From the NCBI RefSeq assembly GCF_009754945.1, contig NZ_WPIN01000003.1, positions 1 through 64,000 of the forward strand: DNA of 64,000 nucleotides, in the 5' to 3' direction. The translations under genes were made by a program, and so were the position numbers. Below are positions 32,769 through 42,093 of the stretch, in pieces (position 1 is the first letter of the stretch; each line of letters opens with the position of its first letter). Source of the DNA: Spirosoma arboris. Lineage in GTDB: Bacteria; Bacteroidota; Bacteroidia; Cytophagales; Spirosomataceae. The notes beneath the pieces were generated by a model that saw only the letters and a program-made list of their open reading frames with translations, ran no database searches and had not been told where the DNA came from.

Positions 32769-32930
32769 TTTGCTTAAAAATTAGTTGTTTATGTTCTATC
32801 CTAAGAACAAAATAAACGCAACTTTCAGCATAAAAACAGGCACTTTTTAGGCAAATAAAGTCCATTATTAAGCGACTAAATCATCCTATTAACTCACTTA
32901 TTATCAGCCACATAATATCCTTAATCGCTG

Positions 32931-33497
32931 CTATTTAACCACCACCGTAAAATCTGTATCTAAATCGGATGATCCCGGTGCAGCGGTACCATTTTTAGCG
33001 TTAGGCTGGTGTCGCAATACAACCTTTAGCTTACCAGAACCAGCAGCTCCGGTTTTCATTTCAGTTGTTAACCCGATGGGATACGGACCCGGTGAAGGAT
33101 TGGTATCTATGTCAGTCAACGTTATCGTTAACAGATTCGAGGGCGTAGGTGTATATACGAATAAGTGTTCGTTCGCTTTCTCTCTAATTTCAGTTGTTGC
33201 GTCCAGCACCGGGGTTTTCGTTTTATCGAGTAAGGAGATGACGCCCGTGTAAGCCGTATTGGCCTTTAGATTCAAGGTAGCATTGCTAAAATCGGGGGTC
33301 GTATTCAGATTTTCGATGGTTGCCGTTACACTCTCAGTTGGAGTGGCCTTGTTCGTTAATGTGAGTGTAGCTGTTGTAATGGCCTCATTGTCATCGGTTG
33401 GCGCCACATTTTGCTCATCTTTATTACACGCTCCAGCCAGTAGTGCAACACCGGCGAGCCAGATCAACTGGTTTTTAAAGTACTTCATAACTTTCAA
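32931..33497 (-). CDS. Lipoprotein encoded with the TonB-dependent receptor
   Basis: 188 residues: lipoprotein signal with lipobox AGAC (LIWLAGVALLAGACNKDE), then a Thr-rich beta domain (ITTATLTLTNKATPTESVTA) and a C-terminal region with His (VVLRHQPNAKNG). It lies 118 bases downstream of the receptor gene at 33616, same strand, and probably shares its transcript. In Cytophagales such small lipoproteins accompany outer-membrane receptors; direct ligand binding is inferred only. Confidence 0.75.
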   Translation of the reverse strand: MKVMKYFKNQLIWLAGVALLAGACNKDEQNVAPTDDNEAITTATLTLTNKATPTESVTATIENLNTTPDFSNATLNLKANTAYTGVISLLDKTKTPVLDATTEIREKANEHLFVYTPTPSNLLTITLTDIDTNPSPGPYPIGLTTEMKTGAAGSGKLKVVLRHQPNAKNGTAAPGSSDLDTDFTVVVK

Positions 33498-33615
33498 AGT
33501 TTAAACGTGAAACAGTTTGTTACTAATTGAAAAATGTTAATAAAGGCCCCTACCCTAGTTAGTCTAGGATCATCAGAAACTACAGTAAGTCATTGATTAA
33601 AAATCTGTTATCTAT

Positions 33616-36012
33616 TCAGGAGTGTTTGCCTACAGAGAAAGGCAGCTTAATTTTCAAGAGTATATTACGGCCTGGCTCATCGGCGAAGTAGCGAAAGCGG
33701 TTCAGGTAGTCGCGGTAGGCTACATTGGCCAGATTGGACCCACTTAAACTAACATTCATTGACTGCCTGCCCACCTGCGTCATAAACCCAAGTTCGGCCC
33801 CTAACAGAAAATAAGCAGGTGGCGGAGCCAAAAAATCGCCGGTAAAGATGATCTGCCCGTTCTCCTGCCGGGTCGTTACAGCCGGAGCCCTATTCTGGCG
33901 GGCAACATACAATCCAGTCAGAGAGACGTAAAGGTTTGCTAGTTTTCCTACCCTTGACCAGTCGTAACGCAGGCTATTGTCAGACCGATTGGGTGGAATA
34001 AACACCAGGTATCCATGATCGGTGTGATTATAGGCGTACAACAGCGAGTTTTTAGTCGTTAGCGTTAGTTGATCGGTCAGTTTATAGTTCAGGGTAGCAT
34101 CAATGCCGCGAAAGGTAGCCTGTACCTGCGTGTATGTATACGACGGGAAAGCACCTCGTTGCCGGATAATCGGAACCGAATCCGGTTTGAGGTAGATGTA
34201 GTTATTAATGAGGTTGTTATAGATGCCAATTTCTCCACTTAGCCGCTTGCCTGCATAAGCCAGCACAAGATTGCCATTGTAGGCCTGCTCAGGTTGGAGA
34301 TTCGGATTGCCCCGTTCGTAGGCCACCGCACTTTGGTGCAGGCCATTCGAGTACAGATCTGCTACATTAGGTGCGCGCCAGGCAGTACTCAGGTTAGCCG
34401 TCAGTGTCAGATCAGGCCGAAGCTGATAGGCTACACCCAGTGAACCATTCGCGTTCTGCCAGTTGTGGGTTTCACTGTACGTTTGTTTGGTAGCTTCATC
34501 CAGAAAATAGGCCCGTAACCACCTGTAGTCGTAGCGCAATCCGCCCTCCACCGTCCAGGGACCAACAGCATACCGTTCAATGGCAAACAGACCCGCGCCA
34601 TAGTTTCGGAAGTTCGGGATCAAAAACAAATACTGACGGACGTTGCCCTGGGTAATGCCATTGAAGCCGAGACTACCCGACCATTGGCCAGCGGTTTTGG
34701 TTTTGATCGGCGCGTGCTCCCAAACCAGGTCAGTGGTGTGCGTAACTAATTTGAGGTATAATTCGGGATTGAGCGCTCCACTGAATGAAACATAATCGTA
34801 TTCCCGACGGGTGTTCTGCTGACGAGCGAACGTAGCGGTTAGTGTGCCTCCTTTAGCTCCATGAATATAGGCCCGCACTTTCAGCAAATCATGCTGGACA
34901 TCCTGATACGGGCGGTCGAGCGCATACGAAAAACCCGGCTGCACTAGTGGTTGTGGGCTGCTAATGGCTGCGTACAAATCAGCCAGACTACCTACCTGAG
35001 CCCCTGTAAACAACCCAACTTTCGTATCGAACTGACTATAAAATACTTCAGTCCCCCAGTTTCGGTGATCGTAATGCAGATCGCCCGAAAAGTTATTTTC
35101 GTGGTAGCTGGTATTTTCCAGGTAATAATTAGGGGTTCGCACGTAGCCCGACCGCTTGACCGTTCCCTGCAACCGCCAGCTTAATCCTGCTAATTTCTTG
35201 TCGAACGCTCCTTCCAGCATACCCGATGCCACACCCAGACCGCCATTCGTCCCACCAACTACGTTTACTTCGCCACCAATTCCCACCTGGGTAGGCATTG
35301 GCTTGGGTTCAACTAAAATGACACCCCCAATGGCATCTGAACCATACCGAATGCTGGCGGCTCCTTTAATAACAGTCAATCGGGCAGCCAGAAACTGGTC
35401 TACCTGGGGCGCGTGCTCGGTTCCCCACTGCTGATCTTCCTGCCGAATACCATTGTTCAGAATAATGATCCGGTTGCTGTAAAGCCCATGAATAACCGGT
35501 TTGGAAATACTGGGACCGGTCTGAATCGAATACAAACCCGCGAGCGATTTCAGGCTCTCCCCTAGCGATTGACCTCGCGTTTGGTCGAGAGCTGCCCCCG
35601 ACAAACTAACCTGCGTCTGGAGCAATTGCTGGGCTTCGGAACGGTGCTCGGTAACGATAACTTCCTGCAACGTCTGGTTTTCAGGCGCTAATTGCACTGA
35701 AGCTCCGGTAACTACTGAATCTTTCGTAACACGAACGAGCAATTCTCTCGTTTTATAACCAACAAATTGATAAACAAGCGTATACTTCCCTGGGCAAACC
35801 CGATCAATCTGAAAAAATCCGCTCGAATCGGCCACGGCACCCGTCGAAAGTTCACGCACATAAACAGTTGCACCAATCAGTGGCTCGCGGTTTTCAGTTC
35901 CTAAAATCTTCCCGCTCAGTTTAGTCGTACATGTGATCGATTGAGCAAGGCTCAATGAAACCACACTGACGAATAGACCGCTCACCAAACTAATTCTCCA
36001 AAAATTCCGCAT
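33616..36012 (-). CDS. TonB-dependent receptor, possible metal receptor
   Basis: 798 residues: signal peptide (ISLVSGLFVSVVSLSLAQ), carboxypeptidase-regulatory-like domain (about 28-112, SGKILGTENREPLIGATVYV), a plug domain (about 115-225, with LQEVIVTEHRSEAQQ and IHGLYSNRIIILNNGIRQED), then a 22-strand-type barrel ending in F. The plug motif GLYSNRIIILNNGIRQ followed by QQWGTEHAPQ is of the ZnuD-like or other metal/haem receptor branch. A perfect 6-3-6 dyad (36056-36070) precedes it, suggesting repression by a metal-responsive Fur-family protein. Substrate assignment is inference. Confidence 0.85.
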   Translation of the reverse strand: MRNFWRISLVSGLFVSVVSLSLAQSITCTTKLSGKILGTENREPLIGATVYVRELSTGAVADSSGFFQIDRVCPGKYTLVYQFVGYKTRELLVRVTKDSVVTGASVQLAPENQTLQEVIVTEHRSEAQQLLQTQVSLSGAALDQTRGQSLGESLKSLAGLYSIQTGPSISKPVIHGLYSNRIIILNNGIRQEDQQWGTEHAPQVDQFLAARLTVIKGAASIRYGSDAIGGVILVEPKPMPTQVGIGGEVNVVGGTNGGLGVASGMLEGAFDKKLAGLSWRLQGTVKRSGYVRTPNYYLENTSYHENNFSGDLHYDHRNWGTEVFYSQFDTKVGLFTGAQVGSLADLYAAISSPQPLVQPGFSYALDRPYQDVQHDLLKVRAYIHGAKGGTLTATFARQQNTRREYDYVSFSGALNPELYLKLVTHTTDLVWEHAPIKTKTAGQWSGSLGFNGITQGNVRQYLFLIPNFRNYGAGLFAIERYAVGPWTVEGGLRYDYRWLRAYFLDEATKQTYSETHNWQNANGSLGVAYQLRPDLTLTANLSTAWRAPNVADLYSNGLHQSAVAYERGNPNLQPEQAYNGNLVLAYAGKRLSGEIGIYNNLINNYIYLKPDSVPIIRQRGAFPSYTYTQVQATFRGIDATLNYKLTDQLTLTTKNSLLYAYNHTDHGYLVFIPPNRSDNSLRYDWSRVGKLANLYVSLTGLYVARQNRAPAVTTRQENGQIIFTGDFLAPPPAYFLLGAELGFMTQVGRQSMNVSLSGSNLANVAYRDYLNRFRYFADEPGRNILLKIKLPFSVGKHS

Positions 36013-36055
36013 CAGTTCCTCTCCGCCTGCTATTAACCAATAGCAAGTTTATTTA

Positions 36056-36070
36056 TGCAACAACGTTGCA
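36056..36070. promoter_or_regulatory. Perfect dyad upstream of the TonB receptor, putative Fur/Zur-type operator
   Basis: TGCAAC-AAC-GTTGCA is a perfect 6-3-6 palindrome, 44 bases upstream of the receptor start, within an AT-rich leader that extends TTTAT and ATAAT around it. Size and symmetry fit binding of a dimeric regulator; Fur-family metalloregulators use such 15-bp units. Which regulator acts here cannot be told from the window. Confidence 0.5.
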
Positions 36071-36204
36071 ATAATAGATAAAAGAAGTGAACTCACCTAC
36101 AGGCGTTCAATTTTTATTGATTTTTTTTCGGACAGGAGGTTTTAGCAGGGCCTTTTCGAAAGACCCTCAACTAAACTCAGAATCAGATTGCTTACTAGTT
36201 TGAT

Positions 36205-37239
36205 CTAATGCAATACCTCAAATACTAACTCTCGCAGTATGTCGCTTTCGCTCATTGTTGGCGTGTCGATACCTTTACTTTGGGCGTCGGCCCGACGGAT
36301 GGCGTGGATAATGCCGGCGACTTTGGGTAAGGGGAACGTACGGGCTGCCGAGAGATAATCTTTCACAAAAAACGGATTGACCCCGAGCAAGGGAGCCAGT
36401 CCTTTATCTGATTGATCTTTGGATGCCTGTACGAGTAGTACTTTACTGAAATAGCCAAATAACTGCGCCAGAATGACTACCAGTGGATTGTCTTTCGGAT
36501 TGCGCCCGAAATAATCCACAATCTGGTTCGCTTTTACAACATCGCGCTGCGAAAGGGCTTTTTGCAATTCAAAGACGTTGTATTCCTTACTGATCCCCAC
36601 CAGTCGCTCGACCGTAGCGGCCGAAATTTCTTCGCCAACGTGGAGGTTAATCAGAATTTTGTCGATCTCACTGGCCAGTCGTTTAAGGTCGTTGCCAATG
36701 TGATCGGCTAAGAGCTGGCAAGCTTTAGGACTGACCTTTGCACCCTGCTCGCGGCAGTACTCCCCTACCCAATCGGGTATTTTGTTGTCGTAGAGCTTCT
36801 TAACACCCAGTAACTTACCCTTCGCTCCGAAAGCTTTTACCCATGCCTTCCGCTCATCAAGGGCAGGTTTTCCATCTTCCCGCGTGTAACAAAGCATTAA
36901 AATTGTGCTGGAAAGCGGATTCAGGGCGTAGTCTTCAAAAAGCGTCTGAGCCGATTTGTCATTGATACCATTCATCTGCTGGGCTTCTTTCACAAGCACC
37001 AGCTGCCGCTCAGCCATGAATGGATAGCGCCGGGCATAGTTCAGAACGGCCCCAGCATCCGTATCTTTTCCAAATAGCACAAATTGATTAAATCCCCGTT
37101 CGGCAACCGGAACGGCCACTTTTTCAAGCTCTTCGGCAATACGGTCGATGTAAAACGGCTCATCGCCATGAATCAGATACACAGGAGCAATCCGTTTGTT
37201 ACGGATGTCTTTCAAAAGGGCGTCAACGGCAGGAATCAA
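36205..37239 (-). CDS. holA: DNA polymerase III subunit delta
   Basis: 344 residues, the usual length. Begins MIPAVDALLKDIRNKRIAPV with YLIHGDEPFYIDRIAEEL, the N-terminal AAA+-like motif of HolA, then GRNPKDNPLVVILAQLFGYF in the C-terminal collar domain. HolA opens the beta sliding clamp in the clamp loader. Transcribed alone from the reverse strand; stop precedes a gene-poor stretch of about 190 bases toward the TonB receptor. Housekeeping gene, so this side of the window is stable chromosome. Confidence 0.92.
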   Translation of the reverse strand: MIPAVDALLKDIRNKRIAPVYLIHGDEPFYIDRIAEELEKVAVPVAERGFNQFVLFGKDTDAGAVLNYARRYPFMAERQLVLVKEAQQMNGINDKSAQTLFEDYALNPLSSTILMLCYTREDGKPALDERKAWVKAFGAKGKLLGVKKLYDNKIPDWVGEYCREQGAKVSPKACQLLADHIGNDLKRLASEIDKILINLHVGEEISAATVERLVGISKEYNVFELQKALSQRDVVKANQIVDYFGRNPKDNPLVVILAQLFGYFSKVLLVQASKDQSDKGLAPLLGVNPFFVKDYLSAARTFPLPKVAGIIHAIRRADAQSKGIDTPTMSESDILRELVFEVLH

Positions 37240-37435
37240 AACACGAACAGTTTAATGTTTCAGGTTTCAAGTTCCAGATCAATCGTAATCTGGCGCTTAA
37301 AACATTGAATCTGGAACTCACAAAAATAACGCTTAACAATCATTTGTGCCGAATTAAAACGTCGCAACCTAATTACGACGAAAAGTAGGGCCACGTTTTC
37401 TATATTTATCTCTTCACTTACAACCGCTTCCATCA

Positions 37436-39259
37436 ATGAAAATCGTTCTCCTCTGGCTAAATGGACTACTTTTACTTTTATCCTCTTCAACAATTGCCCA
37501 AACACCTAGCCCGTATGAACGGCAGGAAGTGATGATTCCGATGCGCGATGGCGTTCGGCTGAATACGGTAATTTATACGCTCAAAGTCAGTAAAGAGCCG
37601 CTCCCTTTTTTGCTGACTCGCACACCTTACGGCGTTAGTGGAACCGAAACCCCGGATCGGATTCCGTACGTAAAAGACATGGCAGACGATGGCTACATCT
37701 TTGTGTACCAGGATATTCGAGGCCGCTATAAATCAGAAGGCACCTTTGAAATGCAGCGATTTACGCGCAATAAAAAAGATCTCAAAGCCATTGATGAAAG
37801 TACTGACACCTACGACACCATTGAGTGGCTACTGGCGCATATTCCCAACAACAATAAAAAAGTGGGCATGTACGGAATTTCGTACGCTGGCTGGACAACT
37901 GCAGTTGCGGCCATTGATCCGCACCCAGCCCTGGCAACCGTTTCGGAGCAGGCAACGCCCTCGGATATGTTTCTGGGCGACGATTTTCATCACAATGGTG
38001 CTTTTCGACTGAGTTATGGCTTCGAATATGCCTTTATGGAAGAAGCTACTAAAACGGATTCCCTGTTTCCCTTTCCAAATTATGACACCTACGACTGGTA
38101 GCTGAAACTAGGCCCACTTTCGAACGTTAACAAGCTGTATTTCAAAGAGAAATTACCAACCTGGAACGACTTTGTAAAACACCCTAACTACGACTCGTTC
38201 TGGCAGAAACAATCCTTGATTAACCGCATCGATAGTCCCAAAATCCCCACGATGAACGTAGCTGGCTGGTGGGATCAGGAAGATTTTTATGGTCCGCTAA
38301 AAGCGTATCAGCTCTGGGAAAAGCAAGATCAGGCCCATAAAAACTTTCTGGTGGCAGGCCCTTGGAATCACGGGGGATGGGGCCGGAGTGATGGGCGCAC
38401 GCTGGGAAATATCAAGTTCGATACTGCTACGTCTGTTACTTTCCGAAAAGAGATTCAGGCTCCCTGGTTTGCTTATTATTTAAAAGGGAAAGGGTCAGGG
38501 AATTTTGCCGAAGCCGTGACGTTTCAAACAGGCTCCAATACCTGGAAACGCTACGAAACCTGGCCACCGAAAGAAGCCGGCAAACGTAATCTGTATTTTC
38601 AGGCTAACGGAAAACTATCCTTTGACGCGCCTAAAACTACCACTGGCTCCGACGCCTATGTTTCTGATCCAGCCCAACCTGTCCCCTATCGAACGCGTCC
38701 CATTGAAGCCACTTATGGGCCAGGTTCCCGCTGGCGAACCTGGCTGACAGAAGATCAGCGATTTGTGCACAATCGTTCAGATGTGCTTTCCTGGGAAACC
38801 GACGCGTTGCCCGAAGATGTAACGGTAACGGGTGAGGTATTGGCGAAATTATTTGCCGCCACAACCGGCAGCGACGCTGACTGGGTAGTTAAACTGATTG
38901 ACGTCTATCCGGCTTACTATCCGCAACAACTCGCCATGAGTGGCTACCAGCTTATGGTGGCGAATGATGTATTTCGGGGGCGATTCCGAACTAGTTTTGA
39001 AAAACCTGAAGCGATTCAGCCCAACAAAACAGAAACGTACACGATTGATTTACATACGATCAACCACGTTTTCAAGAAAGGGCACAAGATGATGGTGCAG
39101 ATTCAAAGCACCTGGTTCCCCATCATTGATCGTAACCCACAGAAATTTGTCCCGAATATTTTCGAAGCCAAAGAAACCGATTACCAAAAGGCAACTCATA
39201 CTATTTTCCGTTCCGCTGCGTATCCATCCCATCTGGAGTTGAGCGTAATCGGAAAATAA
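37436..39259 (+). pseudogene. CocE/NonD (peptidase S15) hydrolase with an in-frame amber codon
   Basis: A 608-codon frame broken only by TAG at codon 222 (38099-38101), right after DTYDW; sequence continues in frame with LKLGPLSNVNKLYFKEKLPT. Signal peptide 1-21 (LLLLSSSTIAQ), S15 domain with nucleophile Ser149 in GMYGISYAGW and Asp/His expected later (GPWNHGGWG), C-terminal jelly-roll lid. This family hydrolyses acyl or peptide bonds (Xaa-Pro peptidase, cocaine esterase, beta-lactam acylase). One point mutation of a Tyr codon (TAT/TAC to TAG) would explain it: recent pseudogene, sequencing error or readthrough. Confidence 0.85.
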
Positions 39260-39267
39260 TTTTCCTC

Positions 39268-39308
39268 AACGATTCGTGATAGGGTTCTAACTCATATCAC
39301 GAATCGTT
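39268..39308 (+). terminator. Hairpin after the S15 hydrolase
   Basis: AACGATTCGTGATA and TATCACGAATCGTT are a perfect 14-bp inverted repeat with a 13-base loop, nine bases after the stop of the hydrolase frame. AT-rich sequence follows, but no long T-run. Confidence 0.6.
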
Positions 39309-39335
39309 AGCCAAAAATTAATGTTGGTAAAGCCG

Positions 39336-39480
39336 CCCCTGTTCTCTCCGTTCTCGCTTGGCTACGCCGAGTGAGAACAGGGAGACCGGGGAGATATTCA
39401 TTATGTGTGACCCCGACGGGGTCAGATGTTTATAGAAAGCTGCCATTGGCTACAAACATTTGACCCCATCGGGGTCACAC
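39336..39480. repeat. Two REP-like hairpins in a gene-free stretch
   Basis: First hairpin: CCCTGTTCTC (39337-39346) with GAGAACAGGG (39373-39382). Second: 27-base arms 39405-39431 and 39454-39480 (GTGTGACCCCGACGGGGTCA...) pairing with two mismatches, each arm containing a short inner palindrome TGACCCCGACGGGGTCA. Between the S15 gene and the gene at 39608; the 348-base stretch has no ORF. REP-like interspersed sequence is the likeliest reading. Confidence 0.55.
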
Positions 39481-39607
39481 AGTCAGGCTAATTGATTTAT
39501 AATCAAAGGGAAAATCTCATAGTTCGCGTTAAATATAGAGTAGTAGCTAAACGTCGGGCCGCTTTCTGCATGTATCATAATATACAGCAAGAATGACTCC
39601 CTTCTCC

Positions 39608-41362
39608 ATGAAAGCGCTTTCTCTCCTTTGTCTTTTCACGTTTCTCTCATTACGGGTATATTCTCAACCAACTGAATCCTATCCTGTTCACCCCGATGCG
39701 CAAGTGAAAGAAGGGGTGCCCAAGGGAGAGGTACTCAAATTTACGTTCGACAATTCTAAAATCTTTCCGGGCACCTGGCGTGAGTATTGGGTGTATATCC
39801 CGGCTCAATACCAGCCATCCCAACCAGCCTGTGTTTATGTTAATCAGGATGGAATTCAGTGGCAAGCCCCTACCGTTTTCGATAATTTGATTCACAAAAA
39901 AGAAATGCCCGTCACGATTGGGATATTCGTGATGCACGGTCGGGTCAAAGCCGCCAATCCAGATGCTGCCCTTGATCGCTTCAATCGTAGTTTTGAATAC
40001 GACGGCTTAGGTGATAATTACGCCCGGTTTCTGCTGGAAGAACTTTTTCCTGACATCGAAACAAAAAAAGCTACCGATGGACGTGCTATACATCTTTCCA
40101 AAAATGGGAATGATCATGCCATTGGAGGATCAAGCAGCGGTGCCGTTTGTGCCTTCACTGCCGCCTGGGAACGCCCGGATGCCTTTAGTCGAGTCTTCAG
40201 CACGATTGGTACTTATGTAGGTTTGCGTGGTGCAGACAACTACCATACACTTATCCGAAAATTTGAACCTAAGCCGCTTCGCATTTTCCTGCAGGACGGG
40301 ACCAATGATCTAAATATTTACGCTGGCGACTGGTGGATGGCCAATCAGACGATGGAGCGCTCTCTGATATTTGCAGGCTATGAAGTACAACATACCTGGG
40401 GCGAAGGAGCGCACAATGGCAAACACGGTACGGCGATTTTTGCCGATGCCATGCGCTATTTGTGGAAAGATTGGCCACAACCTATCAAAACTGGGATGTC
40501 TAAAAATCAGATGTTTACCGATGTCCTGCTGCCCAATGAGGGTTGGCAATTGGTAGGAGAAAATTACTCAACTTCAGAAGGCCCCGCTGCCAATGCCAAA
40601 GGCGAAGTATTTTTTACGGATGGCCCAACGAAAAAAAACTGGAAAGTAGGCTTGGATGGAAAAGCCAGCTTACTTCCAGAAAAGTCAGGCAATTTTCACG
40701 GACAAGCATTTAGTCCCGACGGGCGAATGTACGCTACGACAATCGCGACACCCAAACTAATGGCTTATTCTCCCGACGGGAAACTCACGGCTATTGCCCA
40801 GGGCTTTACCGGCAATGATCTGGTTGTGGCAAATAATGGGAATTGCTATGTTACTAGTCCTTCTCAAGGTACGAATGGACTCAGTAACGTTTGGTTGATT
40901 CGCCCCAATGGACAGAAGGTTACCGTCGATGCCAGCCTTGGCCTGGCTACTGGCGTTACGCTTTCGCCCGACCAGACCTTACTCTACGTAGCTGACAATC
41001 AATCGCATTGGGTTTATAGTTTCACAATTCAACCCGATGGAACTCTGGCTAATAAACAAAAATATTACTGGATTCATACCCCAGATACAGCCGATGATGC
41101 GGGTATCGGTGGGCTCAAAACCGACCGTGATGGGCGTCTCTACGTAACGACACGCATGGGCATTCAGGTGTGCGACCAGGCAGGCCGTGTCAATCTCATC
41201 TTGCCTACTCCTAACGGAAAGGTTTCGAATATCTGTTTTGGCAGTGAGAATTTTGATATTCTTTTTGCGACCTGCGGTAACAAAGTGTACAAACGAAAAC
41301 TCAATGTTAAAGGCGCTAATGCCTGGGAAAAACCCAACAAACCAACCGCTCCCAGATTATAA
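39608..41362 (+). CDS. Secreted esterase fused to an SMP-30/gluconolactonase-like domain
   Basis: 584 residues from ATG 39608 (MKALSLLCLFTFLSLRVYSQ), preferred to 39593 as it gives the normal signal peptide. First half (about 50-300) is an esterase-D-like alpha/beta domain: YWVYIPAQYQPSQPACVYVN, nucleophile in AIGGSSSGAVCAFTAAW, HNGKHG near the end. Second half (about 315-560) is an SMP-30-like six-blade propeller (EGPAANAKGEVFFTDGPTKK, SPDQTLLYVADNQSHWVYSF). Esterase plus lactonase in one chain suggests concerted ester or lactone hydrolysis of plant or polysaccharide debris. Start of a hydrolase-rich region. Confidence 0.85.
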   Translation: MKALSLLCLFTFLSLRVYSQPTESYPVHPDAQVKEGVPKGEVLKFTFDNSKIFPGTWREYWVYIPAQYQPSQPACVYVNQDGIQWQAPTVFDNLIHKKEMPVTIGIFVMHGRVKAANPDAALDRFNRSFEYDGLGDNYARFLLEELFPDIETKKATDGRAIHLSKNGNDHAIGGSSSGAVCAFTAAWERPDAFSRVFSTIGTYVGLRGADNYHTLIRKFEPKPLRIFLQDGTNDLNIYAGDWWMANQTMERSLIFAGYEVQHTWGEGAHNGKHGTAIFADAMRYLWKDWPQPIKTGMSKNQMFTDVLLPNEGWQLVGENYSTSEGPAANAKGEVFFTDGPTKKNWKVGLDGKASLLPEKSGNFHGQAFSPDGRMYATTIATPKLMAYSPDGKLTAIAQGFTGNDLVVANNGNCYVTSPSQGTNGLSNVWLIRPNGQKVTVDASLGLATGVTLSPDQTLLYVADNQSHWVYSFTIQPDGTLANKQKYYWIHTPDTADDAGIGGLKTDRDGRLYVTTRMGIQVCDQAGRVNLILPTPNGKVSNICFGSENFDILFATCGNKVYKRKLNVKGANAWEKPNKPTAPRL

Positions 41363-41587
41363 CGCACCAAGACTCTATAGCTCTCTAAATCATTCAGGAT
41401 CTACTAGACCACAGGCAAAAGTAGCCTGGTGAGTTTCCCATTTACTCACTTTAGAAAACTAACAAATTCAATTGGGGTTATAAGCCTTGTTCAATTCATG
41501 GGCTTAATCCCGTTGTGTCCTCCAGCGATAAATGGCCTGAACATCCAAAGAATCTCTCCAGAATGGTTTTTAATAGATAAAGTTGCT

Positions 41588-41977
41588 ATGGACGAACAAA
41601 ATATAAAAAAAGTGGCCAGAGTCCTTTTAGGAGGCACGTTAATTTTTGCGGGCATCAGCCATTTGACCTTTGCCCGGAAAGAGTTCAGGGCGCAGGTTCC
41701 AGATGAAATCCCTTTGCCGAAAGATGACACGGTTATTTATTCGGGCGTGGCCGAGATTGCTTTGGGCAGTAGCCTGGTATTGACGAATGATAAACATCAA
41801 AAGGCTGTGGGCAAAGTAGCAGCCGCATTTTTTACAGCTGTTTTCCCTGGTAACATTTCTCAGTTTGCTCATCATAGAAGCGCCTTCGGTTTAGATACAG
41901 ACCGGAAACGATTCATTCGCCTGTTTTTTCAGCCCGTCCTGGTCTTTTGGGCTTTAAAGAGTACGGACAATCTGTAA
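41588..41977 (+). CDS. DoxX-like small membrane protein
   Basis: 129 residues from ATG 41588 (MDEQNIKKVARVLLGGTLIF). Four hydrophobic helices, first one AGISHL with the loop after it (ARKEFRAQVPDEIPLPKD), next VAEIALGSSLVL, then KVAAAFFTAVFPGNIS, last FFQPVLVFWAL: the DoxX-like pattern. Such proteins sit in the inner membrane; function often unknown. The frame stays open upstream to 41429 but the shorter form fits the family. Confidence 0.75.
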   Translation: MDEQNIKKVARVLLGGTLIFAGISHLTFARKEFRAQVPDEIPLPKDDTVIYSGVAEIALGSSLVLTNDKHQKAVGKVAAAFFTAVFPGNISQFAHHRSAFGLDTDRKRFIRLFFQPVLVFWALKSTDNL

Positions 41978-42001
41978 ACGATTTGCTCCATGTTGCCACT
42001 C

Positions 42002-42073
42002 TTTACTAAGACATAATTCCGGCAAGTGCTACCCTTCTTGGGCTAACATCTGCCGGAATTACGTCTTAGTAAA
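42002..42073. terminator. Bidirectional terminator between convergent genes
   Basis: Arms 42002-42024 and 42051-42073 (TTTACTAAGACATAATTCCG...) pair over 23 bases with one mismatch and a 26-base loop. It lies 25 bases after the stop at 41977 and 21 bases after the end of the convergent gene at 42094, with A/T tracts at both feet. Confidence 0.75.
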
Positions 42074-42093
42074 AACGACTTTAAACACAAAAA

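Noticed and set aside
38216..39259. Separate hydrolase gene starting at TTG 38216
   Set aside because: It is the in-frame continuation of the S15 hydrolase after the amber codon; no promoter or start context of its own.
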